Source: Candidatus Terasakiella magnetica (lineage in GTDB: Bacteria > Pseudomonadota > Alphaproteobacteria > Rhodospirillales > Terasakiellaceae). From it: 64,000 bases of DNA. The stretch covers positions 181,097 through 245,096 of the forward strand of contig NZ_FLYE01000044.1 in NCBI RefSeq assembly GCF_900093605.1, given 5' to 3'. Within the stretch, counting starts at the first letter, position 1. Each line of letters begins with the position of its first letter. The position numbers were made by a program, and so were the translations under genes. Below are positions 1 to 9,699 of this stretch, one piece after another. The notes beneath the pieces were generated by a model. That model searched no databases. It was not told where the DNA came from and saw only the letters and a list, made by a program, of their open reading frames with translations.

Positions 1-427
1 TAATATGGGATACCATGGGATTTAATGGGAGGTCAACGCAAAATGATGGGAAAAGCCGCAGAAAATAAGGGGCTATAGGAAGGCTTAAAACAATATCTAG
101 GGTAAAGAAATTATATTAGCACTATATATGGGCGCAGGCATTCCTGCTTATATGTATAACCTTTAGAAAAAGTGAACGAGATCAAAGGTTTCTTATGGTT
201 TGCTCAAAAAGTGGCAAAAGTATTAGAAAAAAGAAGCTCGAGAGCTTGGGTTTAAAGCTGTCCTTTTTATGAGCGGGAGAAGTAGGAGCGAGCAACTCAT
301 TTTAAGCTGAAGAAATGAAGCCTTTGCATGGATTCTATTTTCTCAAGATAGGAAGTTATTTCTTGCCTTGACCTCTTGGATTAAATGTTCGACTATCAAA
401 CAAAATCAAGAGTGGGAGAAAGTATCT
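1..427. other. AT-rich region without a supported gene
   Basis: No reading frame of convincing length or codon use is visible before the bdhA start. Short open stretches occur (for example about 17-84 and 172-255 on the plus strand), but each is interrupted by stops within 30 codons and none is recognisable. The region may hold the bdhA promoter or the decayed end of an older gene; the sequence does not decide which. Confidence 0.4.
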
Positions 428-1210
428 ATGCTTTCAGGTAAGACAGCAATTGTAACGGGTTCAACAAGCGGGATCGGTTTGGGCATTGCCACATCATTGT
501 GTGAGCAAAATTGTAATGTGGTCATTAATGGGCGCAAGCAGACAGAACAGACAGATAAAATCTGTGCGGACCTAGATAAGTTGGGTTCGGGCAAAGTGCT
601 GTTCCAAGCCGCTGACCTCTCGAAGCTTGACCATATTGAAACCATGATGAGTAATACCAAGCAGGAATTTGGTAGTGTTGATATTGTGGTGAATAATGCC
701 GGTATGCAGCATGTTTCACCCATTGAAGATTTTGACCCTGAAAAATGGGACCTACTGCTTTCCCTTAACCTAAGCGCCGCTTTTCATGTGATGCGTTTGG
801 CTTTGCCTGATATGAAGGCGAAGAATTGGGGCCGTGTGATCAATGTCTCATCTGCTCATGGGCAGGTGGCTTCGGTGAATAAATCGGCCTATGTGGCGAG
901 CAAACATGGCTTGATCGGTCTAACCAAGGTCTGCGCTTTGGAAACGGCTGAAACAGGTATTACGGCCAATACGATTTGCCCGGGCTGGGTGCGCACGCCG
1001 CTTGTGGAAGACCAAATTGTAATGCGCGCTGATAAATCAGGACGCACGGTTGAAGAAGAGGCAAAAGATCTTTTGTCTGAAAAACAACCCTCAAAAGAGT
1101 TTGTCACACCCAAGCAGCTTGGCGATACGGCGGTTTATCTTTGTTCAGATGCGGCAAGTCAGATGACAGGCACAACCCTGACATTGGATGGCGGCTGGAC
1201 AGCGCAATAA
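428..1210 (+). CDS. bdhA: D-3-hydroxybutyrate dehydrogenase (SDR family)
   Basis: A 260-residue classical short-chain dehydrogenase, the usual length of bacterial 3-hydroxybutyrate dehydrogenase, which interconverts (R)-3-hydroxybutyrate and acetoacetate with NAD in polyhydroxybutyrate and ketone-body turnover. The sequence shows the nucleotide motif TGSTSGIG at residues 10-17, NNAG at 89-92, Ser141/142, and the catalytic YVASK at 155-159. The C-terminus GTTLTLDGGW is typical. I chose ATG 428 because a purine-rich GGGAGAAAG lies just upstream and the homologous N-terminus starts there; the frame stays open to a TTG at 368. The substrate call rests on family resemblance. Other SDR substrates are possible. 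Confidence 0.85.
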   Translation: MLSGKTAIVTGSTSGIGLGIATSLCEQNCNVVINGRKQTEQTDKICADLDKLGSGKVLFQAADLSKLDHIETMMSNTKQEFGSVDIVVNNAGMQHVSPIEDFDPEKWDLLLSLNLSAAFHVMRLALPDMKAKNWGRVINVSSAHGQVASVNKSAYVASKHGLIGLTKVCALETAETGITANTICPGWVRTPLVEDQIVMRADKSGRTVEEEAKDLLSEKQPSKEFVTPKQLGDTAVYLCSDAASQMTGTTLTLDGGWTAQ

Positions 1211-1216
1211 GAAAAG

Positions 1217-1256
1217 CAAAACACCATTCCTGAGTAAGTTCGGGAATGGTGTGCGT
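1217..1256. terminator. Convergent terminator hairpin
   Basis: ACACCATTCC (1221-1230) pairs perfectly with GGAATGGTGT (1243-1252), with flanking A and T tracts. It lies between the convergent bdhA and hydrolase genes and could serve both. Confidence 0.7.
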
Positions 1257-1257
1257 T

Positions 1258-2082
1258 TTATTTCTTGGAGAATTCCAGTAAATCCTGAATGAAACGTTCC
1301 GGCTGTTTGAGGTGCGGGGAATGGTCCGCATCTTCATATAAATGGAGCGTACTATCGCCAATGGAATTATGGACAAATTCAGCTGTTGATTTGCCGTAAT
1401 AATTGCTCTTTTCCCCATAGATTAGCAGGGTGGGGATTTTAAGCTCAGTGAGCAGCGTGCGAAAATCAGATTCAGTAAGCTCTTTCCAAATCTCGATTAG
1501 CGGCTTTGGGTCGTAGGCTTTTAAGAGGTTACGTGTCGCCTTAATGCCTTTGGTATCTTCGGCATATTTTTTACGTGTGGCATGGTTATGACCAAAAGCG
1601 GCGAGTTTAAGCACGCATTCTGAAAAATCTTCCTGCATGGAAAACATGAAAATACGGTTGTCGCGCTCGTTAAAGCGCCCGTAAATACCATATTCCCATG
1701 TGTCATCGGTGACCAGTTTTGGCGTCTGGTCAATGATGCCGATTTTGGAAACATTATCCTGACCGTATTTTTCCAGATACTTCCACATGATAAAGGCGCC
1801 CATGGAATGGCCGACGATCATGGGTTTTACCAGATTGTTTTCGCTGATGAGATCATTGAGGTCATCTGCCAAATGCTCCAGCGTGTAGGGCGGCTTTGAG
1901 GTGAGTTGTGAGCGACCGTGCCCACGTGCATCCCATGCATAAACCGTAAAGTGTTTTGAAAGTTCGGGCATGAGTTTTGCCCATTCCAAGTGAGAACCGC
2001 ACCAGCTGTGCAGCAGGATCAGGGCTGGGCCTTGACCTTGGATATTAAGAAAAAGCTGATTGCCGATATTCGTTGGAAACAT
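1258..2082 (-). CDS. Alpha/beta hydrolase
   Basis: A 274-residue alpha/beta hydrolase fold protein without signal peptide. Visible elements are the oxyanion segment LLHSWCGS (about 24-30), DARGHGRS (51-58), the nucleophile elbow GHSMG with Ser93, and a C-terminal DADHSPH carrying the candidate catalytic His. This pattern matches the broad 3-oxoadipate enol-lactonase/haloperoxidase-like group. The substrate cannot be read from sequence. It is convergent with bdhA and lies downstream of rnpB on the same strand. Confidence 0.75.
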   Translation of the reverse strand: MFPTNIGNQLFLNIQGQGPALILLHSWCGSHLEWAKLMPELSKHFTVYAWDARGHGRSQLTSKPPYTLEHLADDLNDLISENNLVKPMIVGHSMGAFIMWKYLEKYGQDNVSKIGIIDQTPKLVTDDTWEYGIYGRFNERDNRIFMFSMQEDFSECVLKLAAFGHNHATRKKYAEDTKGIKATRNLLKAYDPKPLIEIWKELTESDFRTLLTELKIPTLLIYGEKSNYYGKSTAEFVHNSIGDSTLHLYEDADHSPHLKQPERFIQDLLEFSKK

Positions 2083-2185
2083 ATTTTCGGTCTATCTCGA
2101 TGTTTTCATGTTTGTTAAGAGCTATTTAAAACACATTTTGAGATAAATGCATCAAGATTTCCAATAAATTTATAAAAGAAATTAA

Positions 2186-2583
<398 letters not shown>

Positions 2584-2614
2584 AGGTTTGACTTAAGGCC
2601 GATTATACTGAGGG

Positions 2615-3223
2615 TCAAGCTTTAAGAAGGTTTTCAGGGCGAAAATGGCGATTAAAGGCTGTTAAGGCTGCTTGCCAATCTGTGATGTCATAGCCAAATT
2701 CAGCAAGTGTTTCTTGGCTGGCTTCACCTTCAAATTCACCAATGCCGATGCCTTCATGGGCAAGCAACTCCCAGGGAAAGAGTTCGCCCGGGTCCATCTT
2801 GCGTGTGGGGGCCACATCACTATGGCCGATGATATTGCGTGGCTCAATCATGTGGCGCGAAAGGATACTTTTGCAAAGCGTAATAACAGCCATGATTTGC
2901 GCCTCAGGAAAAGGGCGGTATCCCCATTCATGACCGGGATTCACAATCTCAATGCCAATTGAGCGCGCATTGATGTTTGTATGTCCACGCCAAAAAGCCA
3001 CACCAGCGTGCCAAGCGCGTTTATCCTCGCTAACCAGTTGAAAGATCGAGCCGTCTTCTTCCACCATATAATGCGCACTGACTTCAGCAGCAGGATCACA
3101 CATACGCTCAAGCGCTTTGGCGCCTGTTTTCATGCCTGTGTAATGCAGAATCAGCATATCGATAGGTAGATCAATAGGGCGGTCATCAAAATTTGGCGAG
3201 GGGGATTGGGTGATATCCATCAT
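2615..3223 (-). CDS. N-acetylmuramoyl-L-alanine amidase, AmpD/AmiD-like
   Basis: About 202 residues of the amidase_2 (PGRP-like zinc amidase) family, which cut the bond between N-acetylmuramic acid and the stem peptide during wall recycling. Visible family landmarks are LILHYTGM (first zinc His), SAHYMVEEDG, the NARSIGIEIVNPG segment, and GHSDVAPTRKMDPGELFPW with the second His and the Asp ligand. No signal peptide is apparent, which favours cytoplasmic AmpD-type recycling. The chosen ATG at 3223 overlaps the stop of the upstream lysR gene as ATGA; the frame stays open to 3238. The overlap suggests translational coupling with the regulator. Confidence 0.85.
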   Translation of the reverse strand: MMDITQSPSPNFDDRPIDLPIDMLILHYTGMKTGAKALERMCDPAAEVSAHYMVEEDGSIFQLVSEDKRAWHAGVAFWRGHTNINARSIGIEIVNPGHEWGYRPFPEAQIMAVITLCKSILSRHMIEPRNIIGHSDVAPTRKMDPGELFPWELLAHEGIGIGEFEGEASQETLAEFGYDITDWQAALTAFNRHFRPENLLKA

Positions 3224-4134
3224 TGATATTGGTCCCATGGTGGTATTGGACTGAGCTTTTCAAGCAGGTAATCTATAAAGACACGAAGTTTGGGCGTAAC
3301 ATAGCGATTTTGTGGGTAGAGCGCCCAGAAAAACACACGCGAAGGCGGCTCAAAATCGCGCAAAATTTCAACTAACTCCCCATTTTTAAGTTTTTCACCC
3401 GCTAATAATGTGGCAAGGCGGGCAATGCCAAGGCCTTGTAAGGCGGCATAATGGTGGGCCTCACCATTGTTGCTGACGAAGCTGCCTTTCACCTTATAAA
3501 TTTTTTGCCCCGGGCAATTTATAAAGGGCCAGTCATTGAGATAGGCAGGCTCGTTATATGTAATGCAGTTGTGATCAAGCAGCTCTTGGGGTGCTTGGGG
3601 CTCGCCATATTTTTCAATATAAAGCGGGGAGGTATAGACAATGCGGCGCAATTTACAGATTTTGCGTGCTATCATGGTGGAATCATAAAGCTCCTCGCCA
3701 ATGCGCAAGGCCACATCATCATTTGTATCCATTAAATCCACGCGGGTATCAGTCAGGTTCATCTCCACATTAATCTCAGGATAGCGTTCGCGAAATTCAA
3801 CCAGTAAGGGGGCGATACGTCTGGCCCCCATCACAACTGGGGCATTAACCCGCAAGGTCCCTTTTGGCGCATCGCGCATGCCGCCGACTTCACTTTCCGC
3901 ATTTTCAATTTCAGACAGGATACGCTGGCAATGATCCAGATAACGCGCACCAGCTTCTGTCAGGTTAAGTTTGCGTGTGGTGCGGTTTAAAAGACGCACG
4001 CCAAGGCGGTCTTCAAGTGCGCTGATTTGTTTGCTAATGGCTGAGGGGGTGAGGTGAAGGTGGCGGGCCGCAGCAGAGAAACTACCGTCCTTTACGGCCT
4101 GAGCAAAAATATACATTTGGCTTTCTTTGCTCAT
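3220..4134 (-). CDS. LysR-family transcriptional regulator
   Basis: 304 residues. The N-terminal winged helix-turn-helix (about 1-60, including AARHLHLTPSAISKQISALEDRLGVRLLNR in two contiguous pieces) is standard LysR, and the rest is the periplasmic-binding-protein-like effector domain. It most resembles the large group of LysR proteins next to oxidoreductases and transporters. The effector is unknown. Its stop overlaps the amidase start, so the two are probably co-expressed. The divergently placed small gene at 4269 is a possible target. Confidence 0.85.
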   Translation of the reverse strand: MSKESQMYIFAQAVKDGSFSAAARHLHLTPSAISKQISALEDRLGVRLLNRTTRKLNLTEAGARYLDHCQRILSEIENAESEVGGMRDAPKGTLRVNAPVVMGARRIAPLLVEFRERYPEINVEMNLTDTRVDLMDTNDDVALRIGEELYDSTMIARKICKLRRIVYTSPLYIEKYGEPQAPQELLDHNCITYNEPAYLNDWPFINCPGQKIYKVKGSFVSNNGEAHHYAALQGLGIARLATLLAGEKLKNGELVEILRDFEPPSRVFFWALYPQNRYVTPKLRVFIDYLLEKLSPIPPWDQYQ

Positions 4135-4268
4135 GGGCGGGGACCTTATCTGTGCCTAAAATTCACAAGTGATGTGAAAATATACTATATTATCATTTTT
4201 ATGGAAAAGAAATATCTTCTTCTTCAAGGAAATAAACAATCCAAGAAAAACACTTTAGGAGAAGACCT

Positions 4269-4451
4269 ATGCAAGATTATATGATTTTAGAAGCTCAGCC
4301 TTTGACGCAGCAAGATATCGACAAGGCCATGGCACGTGCACATGTTCTGCGTTCTGAAGCGACATGGACCTTCTTTTCTACATTGCGCAGCTGGGTCTCT
4401 AAACAGTTACATTTGAATGTCTCAGGCAGCTCTAAACTGGCTCATTCTTAA
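4269..4451 (+). CDS. Small hypothetical protein, 60 residues
   Basis: An ATG preceded by TTAGGAGAAGACCT, a good ribosome-binding site, opens a 60-codon frame that ends before a terminator-like hairpin. The centre reads ARAHVLRSEATWTFFSTLRSW, an amphipathic helix resembling the small alphaproteobacterial proteins with an A-H-x-L/M-R-x-E core. I infer a real small gene. The function is unknown. Its divergent position relative to lysR may mean shared regulation. Confidence 0.6.
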   Translation: MQDYMILEAQPLTQQDIDKAMARAHVLRSEATWTFFSTLRSWVSKQLHLNVSGSSKLAHS

Positions 4452-4519
4452 ATAAAACACAGGTAAACCTCCCAAGACCTGTTGTTTTATCTTTGAAACA
4501 AAAGACGTCCCCGAAAAAT

Positions 4520-4557
4520 CCCTTTGTGCTTCCTCCCAGGTGCAAGGGGGTTTTTTT
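4520..4557 (+). terminator. Putative rho-independent terminator
   Basis: An imperfect stem of CCCTTTGTGC (4520-4529) with GTGCAAGGG near 4540-4548 is followed by seven T residues (4551-4557). It closes the small gene at 4269-4451 and abuts the end of the convergent kinase. Confidence 0.55.
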
Positions 4558-7426
4558 ATTTCATCAACCCAATGAGAGTTTCTTCCAGCTTTGCAACGGT
4601 CATGGGTTTGGAAATAAAACCGTTCATGCCAGCTTTAAGGCAATTTTCCTCATCATGTTTTGTCGCATTGGCGGTGAGTGCCACGATGGGGGTTTCGTTT
4701 TCGTAAAGGTTTAGTTTGCGAATGGATTGGGTGGCTTCAATACCATCCATTTCCGGCATTTGCATATCCATCAAGATCAGGTCATATGTCGTTTGTTGAT
4801 ACTGTGAAACGGCCTCTTTACCATCATTGGCAAGGTCAACTTTATGACCGAGTTTTTCAAGATAGCCTTTCGCCACCTTCTGATTAATGATGTTGTCTTC
4901 TGCCACTAAAATATGGAAGGAACGCATGATCTTTTGGGGTTCGGTTTCTTTTTTATGGGCAATGGCTTTTGAAGAATGAAGCTCAAGCGGGACCTCAAAC
5001 CAAAAGACACTGCCTTCACCCTCTTGGCTGTTGACCCCAATGGTGCCTTCAAGGGCGTTGGTGAGCTTTTTACAAATGGCGAGCCCAAGGCCTGTACCGC
5101 CATATTTGCGCGACGTTGAGGCATCAACTTGAGTAAAGCTATCAAAAAGATGGAGCTGTTTTTCAGCTGCAATACCAATGCCGTTATCATGCACCTCAAA
5201 GCGCATGGTATTTCCTTGGCCCGTTGGGAATACTTTCAAGGCAATTTGACCTTGTGGTGCAAATTTCACCGCATTGCCCATTAAATTGACCAGCACCTGA
5301 GAAATACGCCCGCTATCACTGAGGTAAATATTAGGAGATTCCTCATAATCACGCTCAATCGTGGTTTTGGCTTCTTTGGCCTTAAAATCCATCATGCGAC
5401 AAATGCTGTTACACAGGTCGGTTAAGTTAAACGGGATTTTCTCAATTTCCATATGGCCCGCATCAAGCTTTGAGAAATCTAAGATATCGTTGATAACGTT
5501 CAGTAAGATATCACCAGACTCGTGGATTGTATGGGTGATGGCATGTTGTTCTGGATTTAAATCCGTATCCATTAACAAACCTGTCATGCCGATAATGCCA
5601 TTTAGCGGCGTGCGGATTTCATGGCTCATGGTGGCGAGGAACTGGGCCTTGGCATCGGCTGCATTTTCAGCCGCATTTTTGGCACTGACCAGTTCTTTTT
5701 GAGCTTGGCGGCGCTCAATACCGATGCTGAGAACATCGCCGATGCGAAGCAGGAAGTTGGTGTCATGCTCATCAACGCCAACCCCGGGGTGGAGATACAT
5801 GGTCAACACCCCCAACAATTTATCCTGTTCCATCAAAGGCATGGTGAAATGCCCATGATCTTTCATCCCTTTGGGATGGTTATCATGGTCGTCATCCACA
5901 TGGGTGCTGATCATTTCTTTTTTCTGGTTGGCCACTTTACCGCACAGGCAGGTGCCATAGCTCACCGTATTACAGATGCTTTTTAAATCTTCATTGACCC
6001 CTTTGGCATAGACCATATTTAAGGTCTCTGTTTCTTCATCAGCTAAAAAGACCACGCCTTTTTGTTGAATGCGAAACAGCGGCATGTCTTCGAGCAGGAT
6101 ATCTAAAGACTGATGGAGATAGTCTTTTGTGGAAAGCTCGGTGACGGTCAACTGAAGGAGTTTTTCCAACAGACTTTCTTCTTCAGCGGTTCTTTTGGCA
6201 AGGGCAACGGCTGCCTTTAGTTCTTCTTCGGTTTTTTTCTTATCTGTAATATCTTCTTTAATGGCGATAAAATTAATTGTCTCGCCCTCATCGTCTTTGA
6301 CCGGGCTGATAAAGGCGCTTTCCCAAAAAAGGGAGCCGTCTTTTTTCTTATTATGAAATTCGCCATGCCAATCGTTTCCTGCAAGTAGGGTTTCCCAAAG
6401 GGCTTTATATTCTTCAGGTTTTGTTTTTCCCGTTTGCAGGAATTTGGGGCTGCGCCCGATGATTTCGTCTAGAGTGTATCCTGTCAGGCTTTGAAAGCTC
6501 GGGTTTACATATTCAATCGTGCCGTTCAGGGCTGTGATCATAATGGAATAGGGGCTTTGTTCCATAGCTTGGGAAAGCTTGATCTGTTGTAGCCTCATTT
6601 CTTTAAGGCGCTCGGTTTCTGCATTAAGTTTGGTCATGGACTGGAAATAATAGCCCGCCAGTGTGGAGGCTATGGCCAGTGAGGTCAGCATGAGAGAGCC
6701 CAGTGAGACAATCACACCCAGCAAGGTTGCATCCATGGCCTCTTCAATGGGGACATCACACACATCAGGATAAAAATGCGCAGCAGACATGGCAACATAA
6801 TGCATGCCGGAAACCGCAAATCCCATGAAAAGGGCGCTTACAATGGTGCGGTGTTTCGCAAGGTTACAAACCGTCGATTTTTCAAGAAAGATATGGGAGG
6901 ACAGGGACACAATAGCCAATACCACAGCCGTCACGATGGAGGCTGCAAAAAGCCATGGGTCATAATATATGGCGGCATCCATCAACATAGCCGCCATGCC
7001 CATATAATGCATCAAACCAATGCCTGCCCCCATGATCACCCCACAACAGAGCAAGCGCGAGACATTGAATTTTTCACGGCTGATCGACCAAAGGGTGACA
7101 AAGCTTGCGATAATGGCAGGGATGATGGACAGGATTGTTAAGGTGGTGTCATAAGCCACCCTGACATCCATATGAAAGGCCAGCATGCCGACAAAATGCA
7201 TGGACCAGACACCGCCGCCCATGACAATGGAGCCTGCTAAATACCAGACCAGTCGACTATTGGGATTATCGGTAACTTGAATACGTTTTGAAATGCCAAA
7301 AGTGGCATAAGCTGCCAGCACCGCCAAAGTGAGGGAGGTTAGGACAAGCTTTGCATCATAGCTTCCGTTTATCACGGACTCAGTGAGCAAATTTTGACTT
7401 TCAAACTGTATAAAACGATCTAGCAC
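4556..7426 (-). CDS. MHYT-PAS-GAF hybrid sensor histidine kinase
   Basis: 956 residues. The N-terminal seven-helix MHYT sensor (about 30-265) shows three MH(F/Y)xxM motifs: MHFVGM, MHYMGM and MHYVAM. It is followed by a PAS domain (about 285-400, with [17 protein letters not shown] and a PAC segment), a GAF domain (about 420-565), a HisKA box with [14 protein letters not shown] (about 600), a HATPase domain with GIGI and GTGLGL, and a C-terminal receiver with [13 protein letters not shown] and KPMT. MHYT domains are proposed to bind copper and sense diatomic gases or redox state. No cognate regulator is adjacent, so the partner is unknown. Confidence 0.9.
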   Translation of the reverse strand: MLDRFIQFESQNLLTESVINGSYDAKLVLTSLTLAVLAAYATFGISKRIQVTDNPNSRLVWYLAGSIVMGGGVWSMHFVGMLAFHMDVRVAYDTTLTILSIIPAIIASFVTLWSISREKFNVSRLLCCGVIMGAGIGLMHYMGMAAMLMDAAIYYDPWLFAASIVTAVVLAIVSLSSHIFLEKSTVCNLAKHRTIVSALFMGFAVSGMHYVAMSAAHFYPDVCDVPIEEAMDATLLGVIVSLGSLMLTSLAIASTLAGYYFQSMTKLNAETERLKEMRLQQIKLSQAMEQSPYSIMITALNGTIEYVNPSFQSLTGYTLDEIIGRSPKFLQTGKTKPEEYKALWETLLAGNDWHGEFHNKKKDGSLFWESAFISPVKDDEGETINFIAIKEDITDKKKTEEELKAAVALAKRTAEEESLLEKLLQLTVTELSTKDYLHQSLDILLEDMPLFRIQQKGVVFLADEETETLNMVYAKGVNEDLKSICNTVSYGTCLCGKVANQKKEMISTHVDDDHDNHPKGMKDHGHFTMPLMEQDKLLGVLTMYLHPGVGVDEHDTNFLLRIGDVLSIGIERRQAQKELVSAKNAAENAADAKAQFLATMSHEIRTPLNGIIGMTGLLMDTDLNPEQHAITHTIHESGDILLNVINDILDFSKLDAGHMEIEKIPFNLTDLCNSICRMMDFKAKEAKTTIERDYEESPNIYLSDSGRISQVLVNLMGNAVKFAPQGQIALKVFPTGQGNTMRFEVHDNGIGIAAEKQLHLFDSFTQVDASTSRKYGGTGLGLAICKKLTNALEGTIGVNSQEGEGSVFWFEVPLELHSSKAIAHKKETEPQKIMRSFHILVAEDNIINQKVAKGYLEKLGHKVDLANDGKEAVSQYQQTTYDLILMDMQMPEMDGIEATQSIRKLNLYENETPIVALTANATKHDEENCLKAGMNGFISKPMTVAKLEETLIGLMK

Positions 7427-7533
7427 GGCAGTACGACATTTTAATGTTATTTATCATCAATATATCATAAATAACGCAAATAGCTGCAATGTGGATTTAC
7501 ATAGGTCAAAAAAGTACGAGAAAAAATAGACCT

Positions 7534-8082
7534 TTAGAACCGTTCAGACACCCAAATGGCGAATTTGGAGCCAGTTTTGATCGCTTTACTCAGGATTGAA
7601 TAGCCCGGCGCGTCTTGTGCGCCATGTTCATAACCGATATCGCGGTGTTCAAGCTCTTCTTCACGGAATTTTTCAAAAGTTTCTTTTAAACCAGGCTCCG
7701 AATCGCCTAATTCTTTAATTTGATCGGCGTAATGTCCATCAATGGTTTCTTCAACCGCCACCGTACAGGCCATTGCGGCTTTTTCCCCTAAAAGGGCGGT
7801 GCCGGCACCTAAGGCAAAGCCAGCCGCGTGCCAGATGGGGGTCAAGATGGTGGGGCGCACACGCCGTTTGGCGGCCATTTTATTAAAGGTATCCAGATGG
7901 ACTTCTTCTTGTTCCAACATATGTTGGAGGAGTTCTTTTTTATCCCCGCGCCCTAAAACAGCTATCTGTCCTTTATAAATGCGAACAGCCCCATATTCAC
8001 CGGCTTGGTCCACGCGAACCATACGGTCAATCATTTCCTCATGGTTGAGGTCACCGGGCATATGTCCTTTAGGGCTTGTCAT
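7534..8082 (-). CDS. coq7: 3-demethoxyubiquinol 3-hydroxylase, COQ7 type
   Basis: 182 residues of the di-iron COQ7 family, which performs the last hydroxylation in ubiquinone synthesis at the inner membrane. The ligand motifs are visible: DQAGEYGA near the start, EQEEVHLDTF, VEETIDGHY, and FREEELEHRDIG. These give the two ExxH pairs and bridging glutamates of the ferritin-like fold. I chose ATG 8082 because GAGAAG lies just upstream; the frame extends to a TTG at 8094. It follows dsbB by about 20 nt, so yqaA-dsbB-coq7 look like one operon. Confidence 0.92.
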   Translation of the reverse strand: MTSPKGHMPGDLNHEEMIDRMVRVDQAGEYGAVRIYKGQIAVLGRGDKKELLQHMLEQEEVHLDTFNKMAAKRRVRPTILTPIWHAAGFALGAGTALLGEKAAMACTVAVEETIDGHYADQIKELGDSEPGLKETFEKFREEELEHRDIGYEHGAQDAPGYSILSKAIKTGSKFAIWVSERF

Positions 8083-8102
8083 GTTGCTTCTCAACTTACG
8101 TC

Positions 8103-8621
8103 TTAGCGGGAATGTTCTTTTAGTTTACGGATGATCAGCAGGCTCGTAAAGCTGCTTAGTGCCAAAAATAGGCTGCCCAGCGTATTATAAACCGTGACAG
8201 ACAGGCCTAGCATGACCCAATCCTTGCTATCACATGGTTTCAAGGGTTCTGCCATGATGGAGGCTTTGAGGTCATCAAGGCTCATATTAAGGTCTTGCGC
8301 CCCGCTACAGCTAGCCGCCCACCATTGTTCTTCCACGCCAAAATGATAAAAAGCGATGGAGGCCCCGCTCATAAAGGCAATAGCACATCCAAGAAGCGCT
8401 GCCTGCTGGGTAAAACCACCGGGTTTGGAAACGATGGCAAATAAGGCAAACAGGCCCGCCGCCACATAAGGGATACGCTGATAAAGGCATAAAATGCAGG
8501 GATCAATACCAAGGCCGTATTCCACAAAGAAGGCAGTGCCAAGGGCGATCAGGCAGACAATAAAGATAAACAGGCCGGGCAGTTTCGGGTTTTGGGAGAT
8601 CCGTTCAATCAGGTAAGTCAT
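8103..8621 (-). CDS. dsbB: Disulfide bond formation protein B
   Basis: 172 residues with four hydrophobic segments. The first cysteine pair CILC occurs in GIDPCILCLYQRIPY, the classic DsbB quinone-side motif, and a second pair occurs in the periplasmic loop (ASCSG and KPCDSKDW). DsbB reoxidises DsbA and passes electrons to ubiquinone, which fits its place next to a ubiquinone biosynthesis gene. The ATG at 8621 lies one base past the yqaA stop; the frame extends upstream inside yqaA, but homology starts at MTYLIER. Confidence 0.88.
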   Translation of the reverse strand: MTYLIERISQNPKLPGLFIFIVCLIALGTAFFVEYGLGIDPCILCLYQRIPYVAAGLFALFAIVSKPGGFTQQAALLGCAIAFMSGASIAFYHFGVEEQWWAASCSGAQDLNMSLDDLKASIMAEPLKPCDSKDWVMLGLSVTVYNTLGSLFLALSSFTSLLIIRKLKEHSR

Positions 8622-8622
8622 A

Positions 8623-9210
8623 TCAGTGCCATAACTTAATGAGAGCAAAACCACCTGCTAGCAGCAGGACGAAAATAAGCGTAAGTTTGCCTAAGTGCTT
8701 TTCGATAAATTCACGAATTGGCTCACCAAATTTCCACAAGAGGGCTGCGACAAGGAAAAAGCGCAAACCCCGCCCAACGAGTGAGGTCAGGGCAAAGGAG
8801 GTTACATCCATCTGGGTGACGCCACTGGCAATGGTAAAGAGCTTATAAGGAATGGGGGAGAAGCCCGCAGAAAAGACGATAAGCACACCATGTTCGTTAT
8901 AAAGTTCTTTCACCGCATCGAATTTCTCAACCGCATGGTAGAATTCCAAGACAGGTTGACCAAGGGCCTCAAAGAAGCCATAGCCAATGCCATAGCCTGC
9001 GATTCCCCCTAAAACAGAAGAGAGCGTGCAGACAAAAGCGATTTTCCACGCCTGATCTCTTGCTGCCAAGACCATGGGGATCAAAAGAATGTCTGGGGGA
9101 ATGGGAAAGAAAGAGCTTTCGGCAAAAGAGATAAGAGCCAGAATCATAAGGGCATGGCGATGTGCCGCAAGTCCCATTGTCCAGTCATAAAGTCGTTGTA
9201 ACACGTGCAT
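8623..9210 (-). CDS. DedA/SNARE-associated family membrane protein, YqaA-like
   Basis: 195 residues with about five membrane segments. SFFPIPPDILLIPMVLA and the re-entrant-type segment GIAGYGIGYGFFEALG are family hallmarks. DedA relatives act in the inner membrane and have been linked to undecaprenyl phosphate or phospholipid translocation. The YqaA branch is uncharacterised. It is the first gene of a tight yqaA-dsbB-coq7 group. Confidence 0.8.
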   Translation of the reverse strand: MHVLQRLYDWTMGLAAHRHALMILALISFAESSFFPIPPDILLIPMVLAARDQAWKIAFVCTLSSVLGGIAGYGIGYGFFEALGQPVLEFYHAVEKFDAVKELYNEHGVLIVFSAGFSPIPYKLFTIASGVTQMDVTSFALTSLVGRGLRFFLVAALLWKFGEPIREFIEKHLGKLTLIFVLLLAGGFALIKLWH

Positions 9211-9580
9211 ATTGATCCTGTTCTTTGCGCGCTGTTTAGAAGGGCTATTTAACGCAGGGGCCGTTCTGAGACAATGTTTATGAGCGATAAAGATGAAAAA
9301 AATGTGTCAAAGGCACTTTACATCCTAATTTTGTGTGTGCTAAACGACTGCTCACCAACTCAGACAGCTCTTTGTGAGCGTCAAAGGATTGGGAGAGGGC
9401 TTATCCCCTCCAAACAGAATTTAAGATCGTTTAACTCTTTTGTTTTGAACGATTTATACTCCTTGAATTCCGTATAGTGCGCTTAAGCGTGATGTATAGT
9501 TTCAAGGCTCGCAAAAAACATCTTGCGAACCTTGAGTTCAGGAATTACAAGGAGGTAACCGAGCCTATGAAGGACACCGA
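9211..9580. other. Intergenic region upstream of tRNA-Leu
   Basis: 370 bases without a supported protein gene. A 67-codon plus-strand frame (9274-9477) has no ribosome-binding site and no recognisable content. The notable content is a strong hairpin at 9502-9535 and the left arm of the helix that encloses the tRNA. Several A/T-rich TATA-like hexamers lie between 9440 and 9500, but none sits at a convincing -35/-10 spacing. Confidence 0.5.
9502..9535 (+). repeat. Inverted repeat (hairpin) ahead of tRNA-Leu
   Basis: TCAAGGCTCGCAA (9502-9514) pairs with TTGCGAACCTTGA (9523-9535), a 13-bp stem with one mismatch and an 8-nt loop. No T tract follows, so it is not a standard terminator. It could fold in the tRNA leader or be an operator. 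Confidence 0.55.
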
Positions 9581-9699
9581 GGCGGTGTGATGGAATTGGT
9601 AGACGTGAGGGATTCAAAATCCCTTGTCCTTACGGACGTGCCGGTTCGACTCCGGCCACCGCTACCACTCTTCAAGTCCTTTGTATGGCTCGGTTTTTT
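9559..9699 (+). terminator. Terminator helix whose loop contains tRNA-Leu
   Basis: CCGAGCC (9559-9565) pairs with GGCTCGG (9687-9693). The helix continues with TATGAAGGA (9566-9574) against TCCTTTGTA (9677-9685), giving about 16 bp with one bulge and two G-U pairs. The 3' arm is followed directly by six T residues (9694-9699). The complete tRNA lies between the arms. Confidence 0.6.
9581..9667 (+). tRNA. tRNA-Leu (anticodon CAA)
   Basis: An 87-nt type II tRNA with a long variable arm. The D-arm reads GGAATTGGTAGAC, the anticodon stem AGGGA/TCCCT encloses loop TTCAAAA with anticodon CAA, and the T-arm reads GCCGG-TTCGACT-CCGGC. The acceptor GGCGGTG pairs with CACCGCT using a terminal G-U, and CCA is encoded (9665-9667). 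It decodes UUG. Confidence 0.93.

Noticed and set aside
9274-9477. 67-codon frame on the plus strand
   Set aside because: No ribosome-binding site, no recognisable content, and it lies in the tRNA upstream region.
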